NCBI RefSeq assembly: GCF_000025625.1
Contig: NC_013924.1
Coordinates: forward strand, 1-64,000
Length of the DNA: 64,000 bases
DNA from: Natrialba magadii ATCC 43099
GTDB lineage: Archaea; Halobacteriota; Halobacteria; Halobacteriales; Natrialbaceae
Direction of reading: 5' to 3'
Shown: positions 38,508 to 47,551 of the stretch, piece by piece
Layout of the letters: each line of letters starts with the position of its first letter
How positions within the stretch are numbered: position 1 is the stretch's first letter
The notes under the pieces: model-generated
The model's input: only the letters and a program-made list of their open reading frames with translations
What the model was told of the DNA's origin: nothing
Database searches by the model: none
Translations under genes and position numbers: made by a program

Positions 38508-39878
38508 ATGGTCAGTTTACCCAACCAGATCGTTGGCGATGCATACACGAGTACGCACGGCTGGCAACTTGTCGAAGCACTTGCTGACCTCCGCGACCGG
38601 ATGCCAGGCAGCGAGGGGGAACGAGCTGGTGCCGATCTAGTGGCGGAACAATTCGAGGAGATCGGACTCGATAACGTCTCAAGCACGGAATTTCAGATTC
38701 CGGGCTGGGAGCGAAACTCCGCTTCTGTTACTGTTGACGACTACGACCTGTTCAAGAGATCCCACGAAGTGGTCGCACTTCCTGGAACTCCAGCAGAAAC
38801 GACGTCCGCCGAACTCATTGATATGGGGCATGCCCTTCCCGAAGATTTCGAAGACGTTGATCTGGACGGGAAGATCGTGATGGCCTCAAGCCTTACACCC
38901 GACGATTACGGACGGTGGGTTCACCGAGGTGAAAAATACTCCTATGCCATCGAAGCTGGCGCAGCCGGGTTTATTTTCGTCAACCATATTGAGGGCTGTC
39001 TTCCGCCGACGGGCAGTATTGGTGATCGGAACGGACCTGGGGCAATCCCAGCGGTCGGCGTCTCGAAGGAAGTCGGGGACAGGATCAAGCGATTCTGCAG
39101 AGACAATACAACCGAGGCAACGATCGCAGTCGATTGTCAAAATACCGAAGCAACCTCTCGAAATATCGAGGCCACCGTCGGTCCGGACACTGAAGAAGAG
39201 GTGCTCTTTACCGCCCATGTTGACGCCCACGATGTCGGTGACGGGGCGAACGACAATGGCGTCGGATGTGCGCTCGTGACTGAGGTCGGGCGACTCCTCA
39301 AACAGATCGAAGACGATCTCGAAACTCGCGTTCGATTAGTGACGTTCGGGGCCGAAGAAACCGGATTATACGGCGCCTATTACTGGACGCATACACACGA
39401 CCTCGACCAGGTCAAATGCGTTCTCAATATGGACGGTGCGGGATACTCGCGAAACCTCTCGATCCATACCCATGGCTTCGACGCAATCGGTGAAGCGTTC
39501 GAAGAAGTGAGCGAGGAATTCGGCGTACCGATTGATGTGGAATCCGGGATCCGCCCACATAGCGATCATTGGCCGTTCGTACAACGTGGCATCCCTGGAG
39601 CACAGGGGCGAACAACTGCCGAAGATAGCGGACGCGGATGGGGACACACCCATGGCGATACCCTCGACAAACTAGATATTCGTGATCTCCGCGAGATATC
39701 GACGCTTCTGACAGCTGGCGTCCTCAAACTCTCAGAGACCAGTCGAGAAATTGAACGGGTCGACGACGTTGAAATACGCGATGCAACGGAAGAGCAACGG
39801 TTTGATGTCGGAATGAAAGCGACCGGTAGCTGGCCGTGGGGCGATGAGGTTCGCGTCTGGCCCTGGGACGATGCCTGA
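38508..39878 (+). CDS. M28-family aminopeptidase, paralogue 2
   Basis: A 456-aa relative of the peptidase at 29484, sharing GDAYTSTHGW at the N-terminus, the PA insert, and the zinc-site motifs TAHVDAHD, GANDNGVG, TFGAEETGL, LNMDGAG and GWGHTHGDTLDK. I start at MVSLPNQIVGDAY by comparison with paralogue 1. Probably cytosolic. It is divergent from the peptide transporter. Confidence 0.88.
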   Translation: MVSLPNQIVGDAYTSTHGWQLVEALADLRDRMPGSEGERAGADLVAEQFEEIGLDNVSSTEFQIPGWERNSASVTVDDYDLFKRSHEVVALPGTPAETTSAELIDMGHALPEDFEDVDLDGKIVMASSLTPDDYGRWVHRGEKYSYAIEAGAAGFIFVNHIEGCLPPTGSIGDRNGPGAIPAVGVSKEVGDRIKRFCRDNTTEATIAVDCQNTEATSRNIEATVGPDTEEEVLFTAHVDAHDVGDGANDNGVGCALVTEVGRLLKQIEDDLETRVRLVTFGAEETGLYGAYYWTHTHDLDQVKCVLNMDGAGYSRNLSIHTHGFDAIGEAFEEVSEEFGVPIDVESGIRPHSDHWPFVQRGIPGAQGRTTAEDSGRGWGHTHGDTLDKLDIRDLREISTLLTAGVLKLSETSREIERVDDVEIRDATEEQRFDVGMKATGSWPWGDEVRVWPWDDA

Positions 39879-39882
39879 TTAG

Positions 39883-41205
39883 TTAGTAAGGCCAGTCGCC
39901 GGCGACACGCATTGGTTCTTCTAACCCTTCTTCGCGGAGTTCGTCTGCGATACTCTCCGGTGTGCGATGGTCAATTGGTTCGTTCGCTGCCAGCTGTTCG
40001 ACGATAAGACTGGCAAGAATTCCGTGCTCACGAATCGCGCGCACGTCAGTTTTGTCCAGCGTATCGGCGTAGGTGTGGCCAAACCCACGGCCCTGGCCAG
40101 TTTCCGATTGGAGTTGGACGCCGGGAATACCTCGCTGTACGAACGGCCAGTGATCGCTGTGAGTGTTCACCCCTGAGACGATTCGAACTGGATGTCTGAG
40201 CGAGTCAGTAACGTCTGTGACGACCTCCTGCATCTTGGGAAATCCACACGTTTTCGCGATGAGATCTCGAGCGCGTCCCGCGCCATCGCAGTTGACGATT
40301 CCAAGAACGTTCTCGAGATCGGTGTTTTTCGCATACTTCATCGAGCCGACGAGCCCAAATTCTTCGGCTCCAAAGCCGATCAGGGTCACCTTTCGTTCGA
40401 GATCGCCTTCACGGTCCGCCAGCGCTCGCGCGACCTCACAAAGGACGGCGACCCCGGAGGCATTATCGAGTGCCCCCTCCGAGATGTCGTGGCCATCAAC
40501 GTGGGCGCCGACGAGCACTGTTTCTTCAGTATCCGGCCCGAGCGTCCCCACGACGTTACGTGACTCGCCGTTGCCTACGTCAACATCGACTGTCACGTTC
40601 CCCTCGATCGTTCCCTCGGAAGCGTATAGCCGGAGTCGTTCACCGACTTCCTTCGAGACGCCGACCGCTGGGAGCGGCCCCATCACATCCTCGCCACCGC
40701 CGAGCGACCCTGTTGGTGGGAGACAGCCCTCGACGTGGTTCTGATAGATGAACGCTGCTGCTCCAGCGTTGTACGCGTGGAAGTATTTCTCACGTCGGTG
40801 CATCCACCGGTCGTGATGTTTCGGAACATCTGAGCGAGCGACAACGATCTTCCCGTCCAGGTCTGCCTCCTCGAAATCCTCGGGAAGTCCGTACCCAAGG
40901 TGCACGATCTCTCCAGATATCTCGCCAGCTGGTGAGCCAGGTAAGGCAATAGCTTCGAAGTTGTTGTCGGAGGGGGCTGATGTCGACACGCTCGAATCCT
41001 TTCGCTCCCATTTCGTGAGTTCGAACGTCTGGTCGTGGACATCGTGAACGCCTATCTCCTCGAAAGCCTGGGAGAGGCAAGCGTGACCTTGGCGCTCACC
41101 GTCACTTGCACCGAGTCGGTTCCCGATCTCTGCAAGCTGATAAAGGACGTCCCAGCCGATGTCTGAGGTGTAACTCCGTCCGATCCAGTCGGTTCTATTT
41201 GCCAT
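39883..41205 (-). CDS. M28-family aminopeptidase, paralogue 3
   Basis: A 440-aa third relative with the same layout: GRSYTSDIGWD at the N-terminus, PA insert, and motifs GAHVDGHD, EGALDNASGV, GFGAEEFGL, VNCDGAG and GFGHTYADTLDK. The change from ANDNG to LDNASG and from THAD to TYAD suggests a somewhat different substrate range. Tail-to-tail with paralogue 2, four bases apart. Confidence 0.88.
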   Translation of the reverse strand: MANRTDWIGRSYTSDIGWDVLYQLAEIGNRLGASDGERQGHACLSQAFEEIGVHDVHDQTFELTKWERKDSSVSTSAPSDNNFEAIALPGSPAGEISGEIVHLGYGLPEDFEEADLDGKIVVARSDVPKHHDRWMHRREKYFHAYNAGAAAFIYQNHVEGCLPPTGSLGGGEDVMGPLPAVGVSKEVGERLRLYASEGTIEGNVTVDVDVGNGESRNVVGTLGPDTEETVLVGAHVDGHDISEGALDNASGVAVLCEVARALADREGDLERKVTLIGFGAEEFGLVGSMKYAKNTDLENVLGIVNCDGAGRARDLIAKTCGFPKMQEVVTDVTDSLRHPVRIVSGVNTHSDHWPFVQRGIPGVQLQSETGQGRGFGHTYADTLDKTDVRAIREHGILASLIVEQLAANEPIDHRTPESIADELREEGLEEPMRVAGDWPY

Positions 41206-41279
41206 AGTGAACGGATCACACAGAATAACTAATAAGTAGCGACGAAGGAACTATCCTCCGGCATGTTCTAACTCTGTGT

Positions 41280-41567
41280 GTGAACGATATACCACGGCCA
41301 GGAGAGAGCGGAGACAGCGAGCAACGGCGTCGCCCGTCGCCACCAGGTCATGGCCTCGCGAAGATCTCATTGGGTATTTCTATACTAGTTGCTGCAATTG
41401 GCTTCCTCTATTTTTACTTGCAAGCGGAGTACATCACCGCTGTTGGGGTTGCGGTGGTCTTTATTCTGGGCGGTGGTTGGGAATATCGCCGCCGACTCCA
41501 GGACACAGAAGCCGCCATGGAGTATGAGGCTGACGCTGAATCCCGAAAGGATCGCCGAAGACAATGA
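41280..41567 (+). CDS. Small hydrophobic membrane protein
   Basis: A 95-aa protein starting with GTG. A polar N-terminus of about 30 residues is followed by two hydrophobic helices (ISLGISILVAAIGFLYFYL and YITAVGVAVVFILGGGW) and a charged tail. No family recognised. Divergent from the M28 gene. Confidence 0.55.
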   Translation: MNDIPRPGESGDSEQRRRPSPPGHGLAKISLGISILVAAIGFLYFYLQAEYITAVGVAVVFILGGGWEYRRRLQDTEAAMEYEADAESRKDRRRQ

Positions 41568-41756
41568 CACTCAAGTGTACGATGCGATTGCTAGTGTAAC
41601 CGAGAAGTACAATTTTATTGAATTGTGTATGTTAACCAATGTCAAAATACGTGGTTTGTGGTATCAATGTGCACATTACAACCGTATATTTGTAAAAATA
41701 TAGTTAGTCAGTCTGAACATCCCTCTCGTGAAGAACGTCGTCTGCACGTTTGAGAG
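41568..41756. other. AT-rich spacer
   Basis: No gene visible. The stretch is markedly AT-rich compared with its surroundings (for example TACAATTTTATTGAATTG) and ends at the left end of MITE copy 4. Confidence 0.4.
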
Positions 41757-42175
41757 CTGTAGTGACAACTGTAACTAGTTACACGCTGATCGGACTCCGC
41801 GGTTCCCGTTCATTTCACTCGCGGGTCACGTTGTTCCCCGTTCGCTGTCCGCGGTTCTCACTCACTTCGTTCGCTGTCCGCGGTTCTCACTCACTTCGTT
41901 CGCTCACGGGTCACGTTGTTCCCCGTTCGCTGTCCGCGGTTCTCACTCACTTCGTTCGCTCACGGGTCACGTTGTTCCCCGTTCGCTGTCCGCGGTTCTC
42001 ACTCACTTCGTTCGCTCACGGGTCACGTTGTTCCCCGTTCGCTGTCCGCGGTTCTCACTCACTTCGTTCGTTCCGAACCGCGCTCGCTCCGAACCGCGCT
42101 CGCTCCGAACCGCGCTCACTCCGAACCGCGCTGCCGTCGTTCGATCAGGTGTGCAGTGACTTGCAGTGGCTACTA
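41757..42175 (+). mobile_element. Expanded MITE copy 4 (419 bp)
   Basis: The left end CTGTAGTGACAACTGTAACT and right end TGCAGTGACTTGCAGTGGCT match the other copies, but the loop is swollen to more than 300 bases by tandem repeats. The right end abuts the stop codon of capA. The ends are more diverged than in the 86-bp copies, suggesting an old or drifting copy. Confidence 0.82.
41901..42073 (+). repeat. 56-bp tandem repeat inside MITE copy 4
   Basis: The phrase CGCTCACGGGTCACGTTGTT starts at 41901, 41957 and 42013, exactly 56 bases apart, with a partial unit before. Just downstream, CCGAACCGCGCTC recurs four times with a 15-base period (about 42072-42133). There are no unique spacers between repeats, so this is not a CRISPR array. 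Confidence 0.9.
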
Positions 42176-42176
42176 C

Positions 42177-43526
42177 CTACAGATCGACTCTGAGAACAGG
42201 CCCATCTTCCGTGAATTCGGTTCCATATTGCGACGAAAGTTCGTTGACAGTTGCGAAGACGTGATCAGTAACATCTGGCCCAGCGAGCATTGGACGACCA
42301 CGTTGAGGCCGCGACCGCTCATACCCAAGATCTAAGGGGAGAAGTTCAATTGACTCAACACCATCTTCACCGAATTCGCAGATTGGAAGTACTGACTCCC
42401 AAAACTTCCGATCAGCCGTGAATCCTTGGCGCTGCTGTTCATCGTTGAAGATTCGCTCATCAAAAAGATCAGCTGGCAATGACTGGTAGGGGTCGAGGTC
42501 ATACCGATCGTAGATCTCTGCAGGTAGGTTCGGGATTGTCTCGTTTTGCATGAAGAAATTCCCGAGACTGTAGAAAATCGGCGCTCCCCTGTAGATCTCT
42601 ATCCCTCGAAGAACGTGTGGACCGTGTCCAATGAATCCATCAGCACCAGCATCAATACAGTTTCTTGCGAACGATTCCAAAAACTGTGGGACAGTATCGT
42701 CATTGCGAGACCCACCCGTCCCTTCATGTGAATGAAGACTGATAAATACCCAATCTGCTTGGCGCTTCGCGGCCTGAATTTGCTTCGTAATTGACTCTGC
42801 ATCTTCGTCATTGACCTCCTGATGGATATCGAAACGATCGCCCAACTCAAACTGTATATCTGTCTCTCCTCCTATATTGAGAAACGTAAACCCGTCACTA
42901 TCCTCACCTGGAACCTGGAACCCGAGCTCCCGTTTCCGGTCTTTGATTGCTTCGAGACCAAGCTTCTTGCTGGCGTGGATAAGCTCCTCATGGAACTCCT
43001 CAGGAACTGTATACCGTGTCTGGAGATGAAGAGGGGAAATTCCAGGTCGGCCCTGCATATCCGGCCGTTGGAGTCCTGCTTCCGTTCCTGTTGTAATTGT
43101 TGTACATGCTGAGATAAGCGCTACCCGTCCTTTTGGGGTATCCAGGTACGTCGGGGCACGAGCTTGTGCAAGATTCCGCCCCATGCCGGCATAACTCATG
43201 TTCCGCTCCTCGAGGGCTTGCATTGTTGCCTCCATCCCCCCGTGTGAGAAGTCTCCCGCGTGGTTTGTCGCGGCAGAGAACAGGTTAAATCCTGCCCACT
43301 CGAGTTCATCTGCAATCTCTGGAGGGGCTTGCATGTATGTTCCCCCACTCTGAGCAGCAGGATAGCCTTCGAAATTGTGGAGAAGGACTTCTAGATTTGC
43401 AACGGAAACATCTTGATCTTGTATCTGATCAATTAGCTCATTAAATGACTCCTCCTCATAAACTGAAAACTTCTGTGTGACAATCGCATCACCAACGGCT
43501 GTGAATGTTAATGGGTTCTTTTGCAT
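42177..43526 (-). CDS. capA: CapA-like (PgsA family) metallophosphatase
   Basis: A 449-aa protein of the CapA/PgsA family, whose bacterial members take part in poly-gamma-glutamate capsule synthesis or export but whose catalytic fold is a calcineurin-like phosphoesterase. Family motifs are VGDAIVTQK, VANLEVLLHN, AATNHAGDFS, ISLHSHEGTGG and GHGPHVLRGIEIYRGAPIFY, then SLGNFF. There is no signal peptide or membrane anchor, unlike capsule-type CapA, so a cytosolic enzyme is likely. No capB/capC ligase genes are nearby. MITE copies bracket it closely on both sides. Start set at MQKNPLTFTAVGDA. Confidence 0.82.
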   Translation of the reverse strand: MQKNPLTFTAVGDAIVTQKFSVYEEESFNELIDQIQDQDVSVANLEVLLHNFEGYPAAQSGGTYMQAPPEIADELEWAGFNLFSAATNHAGDFSHGGMEATMQALEERNMSYAGMGRNLAQARAPTYLDTPKGRVALISACTTITTGTEAGLQRPDMQGRPGISPLHLQTRYTVPEEFHEELIHASKKLGLEAIKDRKRELGFQVPGEDSDGFTFLNIGGETDIQFELGDRFDIHQEVNDEDAESITKQIQAAKRQADWVFISLHSHEGTGGSRNDDTVPQFLESFARNCIDAGADGFIGHGPHVLRGIEIYRGAPIFYSLGNFFMQNETIPNLPAEIYDRYDLDPYQSLPADLFDERIFNDEQQRQGFTADRKFWESVLPICEFGEDGVESIELLPLDLGYERSRPQRGRPMLAGPDVTDHVFATVNELSSQYGTEFTEDGPVLRVDL

Positions 43527-43588
43527 ATAAACACCATCATCAATATGATATAGCTTGGTAGGTAACCTCACGGTAATTTATGCCGATA

Positions 43589-43674
43589 CTATAGTAACAA
43601 CTGCAACTATTTACACACTGATCACCGAGCAGGCTGGCGATCAGGTGTGCATTGACTTGCAGTGGCTACTATAG
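43589..43674 (+). mobile_element. MITE copy 5 (86 bp)
   Basis: Same orientation, length and GAGCAGGCTGGCG loop as copy 2, with which it is nearly identical. It lies 62 bases upstream of the capA start and could carry promoter sequence for it. Confidence 0.85.
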
Positions 43675-43899
43675 TGTAAGTCGTATATCGCGTCCTCCAT
43701 TGAATGGTCTAGCTTGGCACTTCTGTTGACGTCTATTTTCTGCGGACTGCCTCCCAAGGAGTTGTGGAGGCAACCAACGCGCATCTGAAGGCGATGAAAC
43801 CGGTTTCCGACCATGGGGCCCTTTGCGATTCGAGTAGGGTTTGCTGAATACAGGGTGCGAACGCAGCACGAGTCACAGTTCGATTTGTGAACGTGGTTG
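43675..43899. other. Spacer with degraded coding-like sequence
   Basis: A plus-strand frame (near 43690-43890) is broken by stops and looks like old coding DNA that I cannot assign. No intact gene is present. Confidence 0.3.
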
Positions 43900-44451
43900 T
43901 CACTCAGCCCAAGTTGAGAACTGTTCGAATGCGGAAAGGACCGACGGAACGCGGCGAACCTGCTCACCATCACATGCTGTGTTTTCATTCCAGGGTTGCG
44001 AGACCAGGTATTGAGTCTGATCGGAAGAGAGGTGTTGTGAGAGAACCGGGTTATCGTCGATGAACACATCGTACTGCAACGTTGGCTTCGGCTGAGTATC
44101 GATTGAAACGAATCTGTCATACGGAATCCCAGCTGTAGTTACCCACTGTTTCATCGACTCCTCAACGCCAGTCCGTGCAGTCACGATATCAACGTGGAGG
44201 TCGGTTGATGCTATGAGTGGCGGAAGGTTCGCTGGGAGGTTCTCGACACTGTACTGGATTTTTGAAGAGTGGTTTCTCCACCCGTGATTAACGATTGAAT
44301 CGAATGTGTCGAAGCCCACTACTGTAGGGACCCAATTCCAGCTATCAATATCGGATTTCACGTAGCTTGTTCCGCGGGAGGCATTGTATTGATCAAGAAA
44401 GTAGTCTATCGAGTTCGCCAGCACCCCTTCTAAATCAAGCGCGACCTTCAT
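43900..44451 (-). CDS. HAD-superfamily phosphatase-like protein
   Basis: A 183-aa protein beginning MKVALDLEGVLANS, the HAD motif I of the 5'-nucleotidase (NT5C) type but with Glu in place of the second Asp (DxD becomes DxE). Motif II is in IVTARTG and motif IV in DVFIDDNPV. The Asp-to-Glu change affects the general acid/base residue, so activity may be altered. Substrate unknown. Confidence 0.72.
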   Translation of the reverse strand: MKVALDLEGVLANSIDYFLDQYNASRGTSYVKSDIDSWNWVPTVVGFDTFDSIVNHGWRNHSSKIQYSVENLPANLPPLIASTDLHVDIVTARTGVEESMKQWVTTAGIPYDRFVSIDTQPKPTLQYDVFIDDNPVLSQHLSSDQTQYLVSQPWNENTACDGEQVRRVPSVLSAFEQFSTWAE

Positions 44452-44520
44452 AACGTGCAGTTAGAACGAGGTGGTGTTCGGATTAGTATGTTTTCACCGA
44501 CTCTGTTGCAATCAGTGACT

Positions 44521-44645
44521 GTTGACATCCTCCGCCACCTTCAGTTGTTACGGACTATCCGGCACGCTCGACCAGTTCCCCGAGGTCGAGCCACTCGAGT
44601 GAGGAAAGCGCACAGATTTCTGCCATGACATCCCCGTTGGCGGTT
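44521..44645 (-). pseudogene. Gene and IS-end remnants
   Basis: Starts with the inverse of GGCGGAGGATGTCAAC, matching the right end of the 13662 element. It is followed on the minus strand by a coding-like scrap ending in DVMAEICALSSLEWLDLGEL and a stop. The scrap has no start and I cannot name its parent. Confidence 0.4.
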
Positions 44646-44663
44646 GAGTCGCCGCGGTGTCGA

Positions 44664-45899
44664 TCACTCCTCAAAATTCACTAACGCATTCGAGAGTATA
44701 CGGGTTGCTTTTTCGATTGCCTCTGGTTTTGTTGCTTCAGCTGGATTGTGGCTGATACCGTTGATACTTGGAACGAAAACCATCCCTGTTGGAATCCCAG
44801 CTAATTGGAAATTCATAGCATCGTGTCCGCCGCCACTCGGGAGACAACAATACGCAGCGCCACTCGTTTCGGCACTTTGCTCGAGAACAGTAACGAATTT
44901 TGAGTCGAGCTGAACCGGTTCAGATCGATCGAGATGTTCGATCTCGGTTCTTAGCTCGCGGTCATCTGCAATTGTTTCGATTGTATCTACAATGCGATTC
45001 TCAATCGTATCGCGATAGTCCTCCTCTTTGCTCCGAATATCAATCGGGAAAGAAACCTCTCCACAGACCTTGTTTATTGCACCGTTGACTGGCGTGATAT
45101 CTCCAACAGTGGCAACCAGATCTCCATCAGTAGCGGCAGTTGTCGCAACAGATTCGATTGCTGTTATCATCTCGGCAGCACCGCTCAGTGCGTCACACCG
45201 TAGCTCCATCGGAGTTGCACCAGAGTGATCGTGGTCCCCAGTTACGGTGACACGACATCTCACAGGCGCACGAATACTAGTGACAAGACCAACATCTAAC
45301 TCCCGTTCGTCAAGCACCCGGCCCTGTTCAATGTGGAGTTCAAGGAATCCCGCAATTCGTTCGGTATTGATCGTTGGATGAGAGAGATTTTCGGGCTCAA
45401 ACCCTTGCGATTGCATTGCATGCCATAGTGGGACATCATTTTGATCAGTAGCTGAGAAATCTTCCACTTCGAGTTGACCGAGTGCACCTCGGCTTCCGAC
45501 TGTATGTTGCCCAAACCGAGCGGACTCCTCGTTCCGAAAAATTGCGAGAGTTGGTGGGTGCGCTGGTTCACACTTGGAATTATATACTGCTTCAATTGCT
45601 TCGATTGCAGTAACCACACCCAGGGTCCCATCGAGACGGCCGCCATTGTATACAGAATCAAGATGACTTCCGATATAGATCGAGTCTGACGCCTCCGGCT
45701 CTCGAGTTGCGAAGAGATTCCCCATCGAGTCTTCTGTGATTGAATAGCTACTGGAGAGTTCAGCCTGAATATAGGAGAACGCGTCTGACTCTTCGTCTGT
45801 ATACGCTAGACGAGTGACACCTCCTTTTTGTGTTTGCCCAATTTCCCAGAGGTCGTCAAGACGGCGTTCAATGCGATCGCGATCAATTGCTTGGACCAT
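44664..45899 (-). CDS. Zn-dependent N-carbamoyl-amino-acid hydrolase, second copy
   Basis: A 411-aa M20-type carbamoylase/allantoate-amidohydrolase-like enzyme, related to the one at 18450. It has SHLDSVYNGG, DGTLGVVTAIEA, FRNEESARFG, LELHIEQGRVL, GGGHDAMNF and GISHNPAEAT. Codon use is noticeably more AT-rich than in the 18450 copy, so the two probably came from different sources. Divergent from the orotate phosphoribosyltransferase gene across a 152-base region. Start set at MVQAIDRDRIERRL. Confidence 0.87.
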   Translation of the reverse strand: MVQAIDRDRIERRLDDLWEIGQTQKGGVTRLAYTDEESDAFSYIQAELSSSYSITEDSMGNLFATREPEASDSIYIGSHLDSVYNGGRLDGTLGVVTAIEAIEAVYNSKCEPAHPPTLAIFRNEESARFGQHTVGSRGALGQLEVEDFSATDQNDVPLWHAMQSQGFEPENLSHPTINTERIAGFLELHIEQGRVLDERELDVGLVTSIRAPVRCRVTVTGDHDHSGATPMELRCDALSGAAEMITAIESVATTAATDGDLVATVGDITPVNGAINKVCGEVSFPIDIRSKEEDYRDTIENRIVDTIETIADDRELRTEIEHLDRSEPVQLDSKFVTVLEQSAETSGAAYCCLPSGGGHDAMNFQLAGIPTGMVFVPSINGISHNPAEATKPEAIEKATRILSNALVNFEE

Positions 45900-46051
45900 G
45901 GGTTTGAGACTTATACTCACGTTCCCGCATTTGATAATATTTTCTCCCATAGAGTGTCTGATTGGCTTTCAAAACTCGGTAGTAGCTTTGGTTGTGAGTA
46001 TCATGTCCACCCGACACTAACTATTATAGTGGTAGAGTTGATAGTATATCT

Positions 46052-46582
46052 ATGGAAAATATCAGCACATTTATTGAAGAAAGTGGCGCGATTAAGCGTG
46101 GAAGTTTTAAGCTCACCAATGGTTTCCTCACAGACTATTATATTGACAAGTATGCCTTTGAGACGGATCCTGAAATTCTCCACGTAATTGCTTCTGAAAT
46201 TGCTGATAAAATCTCTACGGACGAGATCGATGTTATCGCTGGCCCTGCCCTCGGTGCAATTCCCCTTGTTACTGCTGTCTCGCTGAAAACTGGCATTCCG
46301 GCGGCTTACATTCGGAAAGGCGAAAAACACACGGGAACGCAGGCACGAGTCGAAGGAGAAATCGGGAAAGGGAAACGGGTTGCAGTAGTCGAAGACGTAA
46401 CGACAACTGGGCAAACCATCCTCGAGACTACTGAATTGGTCCAGGAGGTAGGAGGGGTTGTTGAGAGACTTATCGTCGTCGTAGATCGGAATGAAGATGC
46501 TGTCGACAATGTTGCTGAGAGGGGGTATGAGCTGGAGTATTTAGTTCGGGTTGGGGAAGATTTCGATATCTCTGATCAATAG
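46052..46582 (+). CDS. pyrE: Orotate phosphoribosyltransferase
   Basis: A 176-aa enzyme joining orotate to PRPP to make OMP. It has the N-terminal FKLTNGFLTDYYIDKYAFET segment, AYIRKGEKHTGTQARVEG flexible loop, and the PRPP motif VAVVEDVTTTGQTI. Length is normal for archaeal PyrE. AT-rich codon use and location in a catabolic island suggest an acquired second copy. Paired with a divergent N-carbamoyl hydrolase it might serve pyrimidine or hydantoin salvage, but this link is inferred. Confidence 0.87.
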   Translation: MENISTFIEESGAIKRGSFKLTNGFLTDYYIDKYAFETDPEILHVIASEIADKISTDEIDVIAGPALGAIPLVTAVSLKTGIPAAYIRKGEKHTGTQARVEGEIGKGKRVAVVEDVTTTGQTILETTELVQEVGGVVERLIVVVDRNEDAVDNVAERGYELEYLVRVGEDFDISDQ

Positions 46583-46618
46583 GCATTTGTGTGAAGGTCG
46601 TGCGATTGAACTCTGTCC

Positions 46619-47458
46619 TCATCCGTAGTGTTGGTCGCGAGCGTTGGCCCCAGCACGAAGCATCGCCACGGTTGCTTCGTACGCATCGACGTATCGCTCG
46701 GCTTCGACCGTCGTCGTGCGATCGTCGACCCGTTCGACACCAGGCGTGCGGCCGGCACCAGCTGCGTGATTCGTCGCGGACCAGTCCGCCGAAATGGTGA
46801 CCGGAGTGTCTGGTCGCGAAACAGGCATTGCGTCCGCGTTCTCCACGGCTCGACAAGCCGCAGTGCGAATGTCCGGACGCGTTTCGTCGGGCGAGCGGCA
46901 GTTCGCAGTGAATCGATCGATACCCTCTTTGACGATCACGGTCTCGGCTGCTTCCCCTACCTCTTCTCGAGCTTCTGCGGCAGTCGCATCGTCCCCGGTG
47001 ACGAGTCCCACGGGAATGTCGAGCGACCCGGCAAAGCAAGCGTTCCATCCTAATTCACCCACCTCACGACCGTTGACTCGAAGTCGAACTAATTCGTGAC
47101 CCATGAAGGTATGGTTGAGGACAGCGCCGGCAGTCCCTGCCTTGGCGTGGTAGCCGACGAACAGCGCGAGGTCGTGATCCGACGAACACCCTTGCATCAT
47201 CGACCGTGGCTTGGTGTTTCCCCTGATGAGCGTGGCTTCCTCGTGGAGACTCGCTCGAGGCAGGTTCGTCATCGTTGCGTGGGCGTCGTTGACGAGCACC
47301 GAATCGGCCCCGCCCTCGAGTGCCCCTTCGATCGCTGCGTTCACGTCGTCGACGAACAACGACTGGGCGTCGGAATACGCTGTTTCGTCCTGGACGACGT
47401 CGATCGGATCAGCAACGCCGGTGACACCTTCCATGTCGGCGGACACAAAGACATCCAT
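46619..47458 (-). CDS. dppA: M55 D-aminopeptidase (DppA-like)
   Basis: A 279-aa zinc peptidase of the DppA family, which in Bacillus removes N-terminal D-amino acids from peptides and is co-encoded with a dipeptide ABC transporter. The metal-binding start is VFVSADMEGVTGV, with further motifs VLVNDAHATMTNL, FVGYHAKAG and VLNHTF. I start at MDVFVSADMEG; the open frame upstream is not family-like. Its presence in the same island as a peptide transporter is the strongest hint that D-residue peptides are imported. Confidence 0.88.
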   Translation of the reverse strand: MDVFVSADMEGVTGVADPIDVVQDETAYSDAQSLFVDDVNAAIEGALEGGADSVLVNDAHATMTNLPRASLHEEATLIRGNTKPRSMMQGCSSDHDLALFVGYHAKAGTAGAVLNHTFMGHELVRLRVNGREVGELGWNACFAGSLDIPVGLVTGDDATAAEAREEVGEAAETVIVKEGIDRFTANCRSPDETRPDIRTAACRAVENADAMPVSRPDTPVTISADWSATNHAAGAGRTPGVERVDDRTTTVEAERYVDAYEATVAMLRAGANARDQHYG

Positions 47459-47551
47459 ACTTGCTGAACGGAGTGGCGAATCAAAAAGAATTGGGAGAAC
47501 TGACCATTGCGAATGATGTGTTTCGGATGTACGGATGAGCACGGTCAGCTA

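Noticed and set aside
41901-42133. Regularly spaced repeats that might be a CRISPR array
   Set aside because: The units are contiguous tandem copies with no unique spacers, and no cas genes are near. They are an expansion inside a MITE.
41750-42335. Long open frames across the tandem repeats on the plus strand
   Set aside because: The encoded proteins are repetitive (RGSHSLRS, FPVRCPRFS) and simply reflect the 56-bp repeat; no start context or homology.
42177-43526. Poly-gamma-glutamate capsule synthesis operon
   Set aside because: Only a capA-like gene without membrane anchor is present; no capB/capC ligase genes are in the window.
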